Assembly (NCBI GenBank): GCA_947379685.1 | Contig: CANCOG010000054.1 | Location: 1 to 15,111, forward strand | Length of the DNA stretch: 15,111 nucleotides | Reading direction: 5' to 3' | Source of the DNA: Flavipsychrobacter stenotrophus | GTDB lineage: Bacteria > Bacteroidota > Bacteroidia > Chitinophagales > Chitinophagaceae | Shown here: positions 1 to 6,222 of the stretch, piece by piece | Numbering within the stretch: the first letter of the stretch is position 1 | How the letters are laid out: every line of letters begins with the position of its first letter | Notes under the pieces: model-generated | Seen by the model: the letters and a program-made list of their open reading frames with translations, nothing else | Databases searched by the model: none | Told to the model about the DNA's origin: nothing | Made by a program: the position numbers and the translations under genes

Positions 1-2243
1 AGAGTATCCGTATGGTAAACACATCGGGCGTAATCAGCACTTACGCCGGTGGCACGCAGGGATTTTGGGGCGATGGTGGTGCGGCAACCGATGCAGCACT
101 CAGCTACCCTACCGATGCGGTTTTCGATGATGTAACCGGCAATCTTTACATTGCAGATATTTGGAATAACAGAGTTAGAGTAGTTTACCCCAGCGGCACC
201 ATCAATACTTATGCAGGTGGTGGATATAGTTTCACGGGCTGTGGAGATGGCAACGTTTGCAGTAATTCCGGGTTGGGTAATTGCGCAAACCTGTTTCTGA
301 GAGGAAGGAATTTATATGTGACTGAAAATTATTCAAACAGGGTCAGAAAAATTGACCTGACTACCGATATTATTTCAACAGTAGCCGGTGATGGATCTGT
401 GGGTGTGAGTACTGCGGCTTTTAGCGGCGACGGCGGTCCTGCAACTGCGGCAAGGCTTGATCATCCGGCTGGTATAACTGGAGATGCCAGTGGAAATTTG
501 TATGTTGCCGACCAGGGTAACAGTCGTATTCGTAAAATCAGTGCTTCGGGCACCATTTCAACCTATGCGGGTACAGGTACGGCAGGTTTTAACGGCGACG
601 GATTGAATGCCACTGCCACCCAGATCGAGACTCCGGGAGTGAGTATGGACCCTGCTGGTAATTTGGTGATCTCCGACGGACCAAACAACCGTGTTCGTAT
701 CGTATCTACTAAAATGCCTTCGTTTGTTGGCGGTAGAAATCAAAGCCTCTCCGTTTGTAACAACTGGGTGAACGCAAATGTTGCGTCCCTCTTAAGAGTG
801 GCCGATGCAGCATCGGGCAATACACTTACCTGGTCAGTTATATCAGCACCGGCTCACGGAACAGCGACTGTTTCCTATAGCACTACAAGTACTGGTAGTA
901 CAATGACTCCGGTGGGCACTTATTACACACCAACATCTGGTTACAGCGGCAGCGATGTATTTACCGTACAGATCTCCGATGGCACCTTCACTAACTTCGT
1001 TAACATTAATGTTACGGTTAATGCATTGCCTGCTACACCTACCATATCTGGCACAACCTCAATCTGTTTAGCTTCTTCCACAACACTTACCCCTTCAGTA
1101 AGTGGCGGTAGCTGGAACGGTTCATCTTCTGTATTTTCTTATACCTCAGGCGGTGTCGTAACTGGTACACATGCCGGAACCGGTGTAATCAACTACCGTG
1201 TATACAATGCTGCAGGTTGCTGGAGCCAGGGAAGCACTTCAATTAATGTGGTTGCTCCTGGTGCTATTGCAGGCTTCAGTGGCGGCACTGCTGCATCTTC
1301 AGTTTGTCCGGGTGGTTCTTTTACCCTTACACATGCTACTGCAGGCGGTACATGGAGCAGCACAAATAATTCAATTGCAACTGTTTCCGGTGGCACCATA
1401 GTAGGTGTGGCACCGGGTATGGATACCGTGTATTACACAGTTACCAATGCTTGTGGCACTGCCGCTGCAAGGTGGCGCTTCAGGGTTACAGGTGCACCTT
1501 CAGTTGCTGGTGTTAGTGGCTATGCAACTCCATTTTGCCCTGGAAGAACAGCAACACTTACCGATGCAACAGCTGGTGGAACATGGACTTCGTCAAACCC
1601 ATCAGTAGTTCCGGTATCATCTTCTGGTATCATAGCTGCAGCTACAGCGGGTACTGCAGTAATCAGTTATACAGTAACAAATAGCTGCGGCTTCTCGGCT
1701 ACCGCAACCAGAACCGTTACAGTATCTCCTAACCCTAATGCAGGAACAATCACTGGTCCTGCCAGCGTAGTCAATGGTTCAACAATTACCCTCTCTACAA
1801 CTGGCAGTGGTGGTACATGGTTGAGCACAGCAACTTCAATCGCAACTATTAACTCAGCCGGACTAGTAAGGGGTAGGGCAGTTGGTTTTGACTCTATCTT
1901 CTACCGCGTGAGCAACTATTGTGGCACAGCTTATGCCGGTTACGTAATCAATGTAACTGCAAGCCGCGGTGCACAGGAAAATGGCGGAGCTATTGCTGGA
2001 AGCAACGAAGCTGGTATCAAACTTTACCCTAACCCAACCAATGGTATCATTAATTTGGCTATCAGCGGCACCGGCGAAGAGGCGACAATTATGATTACCG
2101 ACATTAGCGGAAAAGTGATTGTAACCAAAACTACTACCGAAAAGGCGCTGGAAATTGACATGAGCGGCGTGCCAACCGGCGTTTACCTCGTAAGGGTAAG
2201 CACTGATGGCCAGGTATTTACCGATAGAATAATTGTAGAGTAA
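1..2243 (+). CDS. NHL-repeat / Ig-like / T9SS-sorted surface protein (5' truncated by window edge)
   Basis: The frame is open through base 3 and reads S-I-R before the Met at 12. That matches the R-I-R-K end of an NHL blade, so the gene starts upstream of the window and base 12 is not the true start. Counting from that Met, four more NHL blades lie at about residues 8-234 (pattern ISTYAG..GF.GDGG.AT...GNLY.AD..N.R.R). Next comes a cadherin/Ig-like beta domain (about 235-340), four Ig-like repeats of about 78 residues (about 341-660) with the phrases GGTWSS..S.ATVS and TNSCG, and a type A T9SS sorting domain at 668-743 (KLYPNPTNG to a GVYLVRV ending). By family knowledge such cargo crosses the outer membrane through T9SS and loses its C-terminal domain on surface attachment or release. 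The fourth Ig repeat lacks the first of the two usual cysteines. The ligand is unknown. It is a paralogue of the gene at 6223-10455. Confidence 0.9.
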   Translation, partial: SIRMVNTSGVISTYAGGTQGFWGDGGAATDAALSYPTDAVFDDVTGNLYIADIWNNRVRVVYPSGTINTYAGGGYSFTGCGDGNVCSNSGLGNCANLFLRGRNLYVTENYSNRVRKIDLTTDIISTVAGDGSVGVSTAAFSGDGGPATAARLDHPAGITGDASGNLYVADQGNSRIRKISASGTISTYAGTGTAGFNGDGLNATATQIETPGVSMDPAGNLVISDGPNNRVRIVSTKMPSFVGGRNQSLSVCNNWVNANVASLLRVADAASGNTLTWSVISAPAHGTATVSYSTTSTGSTMTPVGTYYTPTSGYSGSDVFTVQISDGTFTNFVNINVTVNALPATPTISGTTSICLASSTTLTPSVSGGSWNGSSSVFSYTSGGVVTGTHAGTGVINYRVYNAAGCWSQGSTSINVVAPGAIAGFSGGTAASSVCPGGSFTLTHATAGGTWSSTNNSIATVSGGTIVGVAPGMDTVYYTVTNACGTAAARWRFRVTGAPSVAGVSGYATPFCPGRTATLTDATAGGTWTSSNPSVVPVSSSGIIAAATAGTAVISYTVTNSCGFSATATRTVTVSPNPNAGTITGPASVVNGSTITLSTTGSGGTWLSTATSIATINSAGLVRGRAVGFDSIFYRVSNYCGTAYAGYVINVTASRGAQENGGAIAGSNEAGIKLYPNPTNGIINLAISGTGEEATIMITDISGKVIVTKTTTEKALEIDMSGVPTGVYLVRVSTDGQVFTDRIIVE

Positions 2244-2283
2244 TACCGTCTTCAGGACATCATTTCAATTTTATCCACGAAGC

Positions 2284-2320
2284 AAAAAGCGGATTCCGTA
2301 ACTGGAATCCGCTTTTTGTT
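2284..2320 (+). terminator. Rho-independent terminator of the NHL/Ig gene
   Basis: A perfect 14-base stem (2284-2297 with 2304-2317) encloses a 6-base loop GTAACT. Its descending arm ends in five T and is followed by GTTT. It lies 41 bases after the stop at 2241-2243. The A-run on the left mirrors the T-run on the right, so it could act in both directions, but no gene on the other strand ends here. Confidence 0.9.
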
Positions 2321-2345
2321 TAACTGGTTACCAGCCAGGCGGTTG

Positions 2346-2510
2346 CTTAAGAACGTTGACAAAATAAAGTACACCATATGACGATGTTATTTTTCTTTTA
2401 TGCGAGGCGAAAAATCTGCGAATAGTGAACTATTTAAAGACTTTTTCAACGAAGCAGAAATGGAAAAGAACGAGACAGATGGTGTACTTTATTTTGTCAT
2501 CGTTCCTTAG
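2346..2510. mobile_element. 165-base foldback / MITE-like element with 31-base terminal inverted repeats
   Basis: The first 31 bases (2346-2376) and the reverse complement of the last 31 (2480-2510) agree at 28 positions and share the 20-base core TGACAAAATAAAGTACACCA. The inner arms also pair imperfectly: the left arm up to AATAG (2421-2425) and the right arm from CTATT (2430-2434) meet at a TGAA loop (2426-2429). The whole element can therefore fold into one long, bulged hairpin. It has no coding capacity. I see no convincing target-site duplication at its edges. A MITE or foldback element is the best guess. A structured RNA, or the eroded remains of an insertion sequence, would also fit. 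Confidence 0.6.
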
Positions 2511-2543
2511 GGCCTGCTGAAAAGGTCACCGGACTAACCCAAA

Positions 2544-2790
2544 AACCCCCAAAGGGTTGAATAATAATAACCGGGGGAGTAAACCCAACGTCATTAACTA
2601 AGGAAGCCTGGTAAGGCTTCAACAAAAATAGCCGCTGGTGGTCCCGATACCCATCGTGGAGGCGGTACATGTATGTTCAGCACCAACTCCGAAGGTGTTG
2701 AACTACTGGCCGACGGTAACATGAAACCTTAAATTAATGTCATTGGGTGTAACCCTCGGGACAAGTGTTAAAAGAACCTAACCCGGAGGG
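2544..2790. repeat. Cluster of short intergenic hairpin repeats
   Basis: Several independent hairpins lie in series. CCCCC 2546-2550 pairs with GGGGG 2573-2577. GAAGCC 2603-2608 pairs with GGCTTC 2615-2620. GTTCAGCACC 2675-2684 pairs with GGTGTTGAAC 2694-2703 through one G-U pair. CCCTCGGG 2753-2760 pairs with CCCGGAGGG 2782-2790 with one bulge. The phrase AAACCCAACGTCATTAACTA (2581-2600) recurs inverted at 2734-2754 (TTAATGTCATTGGGTGTAACC) with a few changes, and related copies lie at 14882-14904 and 15043-15060. This looks like decayed members of a dispersed palindromic repeat family. No T-runs follow most stems, so they are not obvious terminators. No open frame of note crosses the region. 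Confidence 0.55.
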
Positions 2791-2960
2791 GTAGGGGCAC
2801 AAAAAAATACCACCCACAGTTTGCGCGATACCCTCTTACTTTTTCTCTAACAGCTATTAAATTTTGCCTGAGTAAAAGTGTATATCCAAGCCCTTGCAGG
2901 CAATAGACGGTAAAACGCAATCCGGGATGGTATTAGTTCAAAAACAACAAATCCTGTAAA
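2791..2960. other. Gene-free spacer, nothing recognised
   Basis: This is the last part of the gap before the 3' end of the FKBP gene, which is transcribed leftward. I see no gene, no strong hairpin followed by a T-run on either strand, and no promoter match. A leftward terminator for the FKBP gene is not obvious here, so its transcript may extend into the hairpin cluster at 2544-2790. Confidence 0.4.
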
Positions 2961-3449
2961 TTATTTATCTACTGAAAGAACCTCAACATCAAATACCATT
3001 GGCGTATTTGGTGGAATTGGTCCACGGCCGCCCGGGCCATAACCCAAACCAGAAGGAATGAACAAAGAAGCACGGGTACCAGGGCTCAGCAACTGAACAC
3101 CTTCATCCCATCCCTTTATTACCTGTCCTACACCCAGTGTAAAAGCGAAAGGCCTGATATTCTTGAAATTATCATCAACATTGGCATCAAACTTTTTGCC
3201 ATCCAGGAACTTACCCAGGTAGCTCATCGAAACCTTTTGGCCAACCTTGGCGTGCTCACCAGTTCCTTTTTTGGTGATCAGGTAGTACATGCCGCTAGGT
3301 GTTTTCGTTGGCTTGATCTTATTTTTCTTGAAATAATCAGTCAGCGACTTATCGTCCTGCTTAGCCTGTGCAGCCGGGTCCTGTGCAAAACCAGTGTATG
3401 CAATAAACATCGTGCATAACAAAAGCATACTCTTAATGGCATTCTTCAT
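2961..3449 (-). CDS. Periplasmic FKBP-type peptidyl-prolyl cis-trans isomerase
   Basis: This 162-residue protein has a signal peptide (about 1-22, K-rich start, LLLCTMFIAYTGFA, likely cut before QDPA), a short charged linker (23-50) and one FKBP domain (about 52-162). The residues that line the active site of human FKBP12 are all recognisable: Y77, F87-D88, F101 and F103, V110-I111, W114, Y137 and F153. The fold motifs GQVIKGWDEG and GYGPGGRGPIPPNTPMVFDVEVL are intact. It should therefore be a catalytically competent isomerase that speeds prolyl isomerisation in exported proteins. The Cys at residue 12 sits inside the hydrophobic core rather than in a convincing lipobox, so I favour a soluble periplasmic form. 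It is transcribed divergently from the PpiD-like gene across a 411-base spacer. The ATG at 3447-3449 is the only start giving a full signal peptide. Confidence 0.93.
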   Translation of the reverse strand: MKNAIKSMLLLCTMFIAYTGFAQDPAAQAKQDDKSLTDYFKKNKIKPTKTPSGMYYLITKKGTGEHAKVGQKVSMSYLGKFLDGKKFDANVDDNFKNIRPFAFTLGVGQVIKGWDEGVQLLSPGTRASLFIPSGLGYGPGGRGPIPPNTPMVFDVEVLSVDK

Positions 3450-3517
3450 TTTTGTGTCTCGTTTTAAAGGTTTGAAAAAATAATTGGCATGCCGGGCTTT
3501 TTAAATACCCTGCACAA

Positions 3518-3525
3518 CAAAGCTA
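3518..3525 (-). promoter_or_regulatory. Possible Bacteroidota -7 element for the FKBP gene
   Basis: On the minus strand TAGCTTTG fits TAnnTTTG exactly and lies about 68 bases upstream of the FKBP ATG. No good TTTG partner sits at the usual 17-23 base spacing upstream, so this is a half-supported promoter. The rest of the 411-base divergent spacer (3450-3860) holds no credible gene. Confidence 0.35.
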
Positions 3526-3723
3526 CATATTCCAATATGATTCTGAAGACCCCTGTGTGCAAAATTTTGTTACAATGTCATTATCAGCAGCAGCCGCCCG
3601 ATGCAGTTCAGACCAAAATAATCCTATCCTATGCTTTATTTACTGGTTGCATACACGTGCGTGATATTAAAAATAGACCGCCAACACAGAATAATTTTTC
3701 AACATTTTATCCACTTCTTTCGA

Positions 3724-3748
3724 TTTTTTCACTTAATTAAGTAAAAAA
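3724..3748. repeat. AT-rich perfect palindrome in the divergent spacer
   Basis: ACTTAATTAAGT (3731-3742) is a perfect 12-base palindrome. It is flanked by TTTTTTC on the left and AAAAAATG on the right, extending the near-symmetry to about 25 bases. It lies between the two divergent PPIase-type genes, upstream of the plus-strand promoter. It could be an operator for a dimeric regulator or a bidirectional terminator-like hairpin. The sequence alone does not decide. Confidence 0.4.
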
Positions 3749-3792
3749 TGTTTTGATAAAAGTGGAAAAGGCCGTATAAAAAGGGGTAATAA

Positions 3793-3824
3793 CTTGAAAA
3801 ATCTGAATTTTTCCCATAATTTTG
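3793..3824 (+). promoter_or_regulatory. Bacteroidota-type promoter of the PpiD-like gene
   Basis: TAATTTTG at 3817-3824 matches the -7 consensus TAnnTTTG exactly. CTTG at 3793-3796 supplies the TTG of the -33 box, with 20 bases between the elements, inside the range known for this sigma factor. Transcription would start near 3831, leaving an A-rich leader of about 30 bases before the ATG at 3861. There is no Shine-Dalgarno match in the leader, as is usual in this phylum. Confidence 0.65.
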
Positions 3825-3860
3825 CCGTCCTTAATAAAAATAATATAGAACCTAAATTAA

Positions 3861-6056
3861 ATGGCTGTAATTCAAAAAATACGAAACAGGTATGGGAAAA
3901 TAGCGGGCGCTGTAATTGCCGTCGCGCTAGTTAGCTTTATAGTATCTGATGCCAGGAATGGTAGTTTCGGAGGAATATTCGGAGGACACGATACCCATGT
4001 AATGACTATTGACGGTACTAAAGTAGAATCGAAAGAGTATGAACAAAGGGTTAAAGAATATGAAACCCTCACTGAGATCTATGGTAACCGCCAACTCGAT
4101 GATGCAGCAAGAGCGCAGATTCGCGAACAGGTTATGCAGTCAATGGCCTACGAAACTGTAGTAGGTAAAATGTGCGAAAAACTGGGCATTGAAACTACAG
4201 AACAGGAAAAGAAGGAAATGATCTACGGTCAGAATGCACACCAGTTGGTAAAGCAATTTACCTACATGGGCCAGCAGCCTTTCAATAACGAGAACAAGCA
4301 GTTTGACCCGGCCCGTGTAAAAGGCATTGAAGATCAGATAGCTAAAGACCCTCAGAAGACCGACCCTTATGGCAAGTTCATGGAAAACTGGACTGCTGTT
4401 AAGAACTACGTATTGCGCATGAGCAATATCGATAAGTTCAATACACTTATGGCCGCTTCAGTTTACGCTCCGGGTTACGATGCTAAGCGTGAAGCTGCTG
4501 CCAACGGCAGCATGGCTTCTATCCGTTATGTAAAGGTGCCTTTTACCAGCGTTGCTGATAACGATGTTAAAGTAACTGACGACGATCTGAAGGCATACAT
4601 GGCTAAGCACAAGGCAATGTTCGAAACTGAACAGGCCAGCCGTGCTATGGACTATGTTTCATTTGAAATTATTCCTGCTTCTGCCGATAGCGGTAAATCT
4701 ATTCAGGCATTGGAAGAAATCAAAGATGAATTCTCTAAAGCAAAAGACAACAAATTGTACGTTGGCAACAAGTCCGACGATATCAACGCATTTTCTGAGG
4801 CTTACATGAACAAGAAGAATTTCACTTCCCGTTTGGCTGATACGATCATGAACCAGCCAATTGGCAGCATCTTCGGACCATACCTCGAAAACGGTTCTTA
4901 CCGCATCACCAAAATGGTAGACAAGAAAGTATTACCAGATAGCGTTAAGTGCAGGCAGATTCTTGTTGTTGTGAACAGCGGCAAAGAAGTGGTTATGAGC
5001 GATACTGCAGCAAAAGCAAAAATTGACAGCATTGTTGCTCAATTGAACAAGGGCGTACCTTTCGATTCTTTGGTTAAATTATCTGCTGATTACAATCCTG
5101 CTAATGCAAAGGGTGAAACTCCAATCGTTCTCGCACAGCGTCCAACTTTGTTTAAAGAATTCGGCGACTTCGTATTTGAAGGAAAGACCGGCGAAAAGAA
5201 AACTCTGAAAGTTGATAACACGAAGAACAATGGCTTCATCGGTTATTACTACATTGAAATACTCGAGCAAAAGGAAATCGGACCAACCGTACAGGTGGCT
5301 ACAATTACCAAGAACCTTTTACCTAGCGACAGTACTGTAAATGCCATCTTCGGCAGAGCCAACGAATTTGCTGCTAAGAGCACCAATGCAGCTGAGTTCG
5401 ATGCCAACGTAAAGAAAATGGGCGTTGATAAGAGAGTTGCTGATAACATTAAAGAAAACAGCTACAACATACAAGGCTTAGGTGGTGCAAGGGAAATAGT
5501 TAAGTGGATGTACGCTCAGAAAGTGGGCGATGTTTCAAAAGATCCTTTCCGCATCAACGATCAGCGTTATGTAGTTGCAAAGCTTACCGCTATCGAGGAA
5601 AAAGGACAGTTGAATATTACTTCAACTATGCGCCCTCAGCTTGAGCAGAAAGTGAAGGAAGAAAAGAAGGCTGAAAGCATTATGGCTAAATTCAAAGGCC
5701 AGGCACTCGAAGCAATTGCTGCCGGAACAGGCCAGACAGTTGCCCAGAGCGATTCAGTGGTTTTAGGCGCTCCATTCATTCCGGGTGTAGGTTTCGAACC
5801 AAAGGTTGTAGGTTATACATTCAGCCAGGGCCTTGCTCCTAACACAGTTTCTCAGGGTATCAAAAGCATGAGCGGTGTTTACTTCATTACTCTTTTGGGT
5901 AAGACAACCAAGCCAACTAACCCAATGCAAGAGCAATTCGACGTTATACAGCAGCGCAAAAATTCTGAAGGTCAGATGCGTAACTACCTCCAGCAAATGT
6001 TGCAGCAGAGCATCAGCAAATCTGCAAAAGTGGAGTACAACATGAAGAATTTCTAA
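3861..6056 (+). CDS. PpiD/SurA-like membrane-anchored periplasmic chaperone with degenerate parvulin domain
   Basis: This 731-residue protein begins MAVIQKIRNRYGK, followed by one membrane segment (about 13-30), with the rest predicted periplasmic. That is the architecture of PpiD, the inner-membrane chaperone at the Sec exit that binds emerging envelope proteins. Residues about 45-240 are a helical SurA-N-like substrate-binding region (VMTIDGTKVESKEYEQRV opens it). A parvulin (rotamase) domain lies at about 359-471 and opens with VKCRQILVVV. Active parvulins have His in this strand (R-H-I-L), and here the position is Gln366, so isomerase activity is doubtful. The E. coli PpiD parvulin domain is also reported to have little or no activity. 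A further helical and beta region runs to 731. Its length is slightly above E. coli PpiD (623 residues) but typical for Bacteroidota versions. It has its own promoter and terminator, so is likely monocistronic. Confidence 0.88.
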   Translation: MAVIQKIRNRYGKIAGAVIAVALVSFIVSDARNGSFGGIFGGHDTHVMTIDGTKVESKEYEQRVKEYETLTEIYGNRQLDDAARAQIREQVMQSMAYETVVGKMCEKLGIETTEQEKKEMIYGQNAHQLVKQFTYMGQQPFNNENKQFDPARVKGIEDQIAKDPQKTDPYGKFMENWTAVKNYVLRMSNIDKFNTLMAASVYAPGYDAKREAAANGSMASIRYVKVPFTSVADNDVKVTDDDLKAYMAKHKAMFETEQASRAMDYVSFEIIPASADSGKSIQALEEIKDEFSKAKDNKLYVGNKSDDINAFSEAYMNKKNFTSRLADTIMNQPIGSIFGPYLENGSYRITKMVDKKVLPDSVKCRQILVVVNSGKEVVMSDTAAKAKIDSIVAQLNKGVPFDSLVKLSADYNPANAKGETPIVLAQRPTLFKEFGDFVFEGKTGEKKTLKVDNTKNNGFIGYYYIEILEQKEIGPTVQVATITKNLLPSDSTVNAIFGRANEFAAKSTNAAEFDANVKKMGVDKRVADNIKENSYNIQGLGGAREIVKWMYAQKVGDVSKDPFRINDQRYVVAKLTAIEEKGQLNITSTMRPQLEQKVKEEKKAESIMAKFKGQALEAIAAGTGQTVAQSDSVVLGAPFIPGVGFEPKVVGYTFSQGLAPNTVSQGIKSMSGVYFITLLGKTTKPTNPMQEQFDVIQQRKNSEGQMRNYLQQMLQQSISKSAKVEYNMKNF

Positions 6057-6078
6057 ATTACCCCAAAATAATAGCTTG

Positions 6079-6110
6079 AAAGCCACCTGTAACGGGTGGC
6101 TTTTTTGTTT
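6079..6110 (+). terminator. Rho-independent terminator of the PpiD-like gene
   Basis: AAAGCCACC (6079-6087) pairs with GGTGGCTTT (6095-6103). Two more pairs, one a T-G wobble, close a small TAA loop. Six T follow from 6101, then GTTT. It starts 22 bases after the stop codon. Confidence 0.9.
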
Positions 6111-6129
6111 GGGTCAAAATGCCGAAAGT

Positions 6130-6160
6130 TGGTGTACTTTATTTTGTCATCATTCCTTAG
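6130..6160 (+). repeat. Solo copy of the 31-base foldback-element end
   Basis: This matches 2480-2510 at 30 of 31 positions (A for G at 6152) in the same orientation. No inverted partner or internal element sequence lies nearby, and similarity stops at both edges of the 31 bases. It is either a remnant of an excised or deleted element or an independent functional site that the element also carries. Confidence 0.8.
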
Positions 6161-6171
6161 TACAGTATAAT
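6144..6171 (+). promoter_or_regulatory. Possible promoter of the large NHL/Ig gene, -35 box inside the solo repeat
   Basis: TTGTCA (6144-6149), inside the solo 31-base repeat, is followed after 16 bases by TATAAT (6166-6171). The start would fall near 6178, giving a leader of about 45 bases. This resembles the general sigma-70 pattern rather than the TAnnTTTG form, of which I find no exact copy between 6107 and 6222. The assignment is tentative. Confidence 0.4.
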
Positions 6172-6222
6172 TTTTCATTTATCCAAAAACTTACTTATTT
6201 TTATTCATGAAAAACATACCGT

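Noticed and set aside
2400..2480. A small protein encoded inside the foldback element
   Set aside because: No open frame of useful length is seen, and the sequence is constrained by self-complementarity instead.
2336..2520. Target-site duplication flanking the foldback element
   Set aside because: Sequences outside the 31-base ends (GGCGGTTG and GGCCTGCT) do not match as a direct repeat. The CTTAAG/CCTTAG tips belong to the inverted repeat.
3489..3740. An 83-codon open frame on the plus strand in the divergent spacer
   Set aside because: Its composition looks random, it has no domain or start context, and it runs over the likely FKBP promoter and the palindrome.
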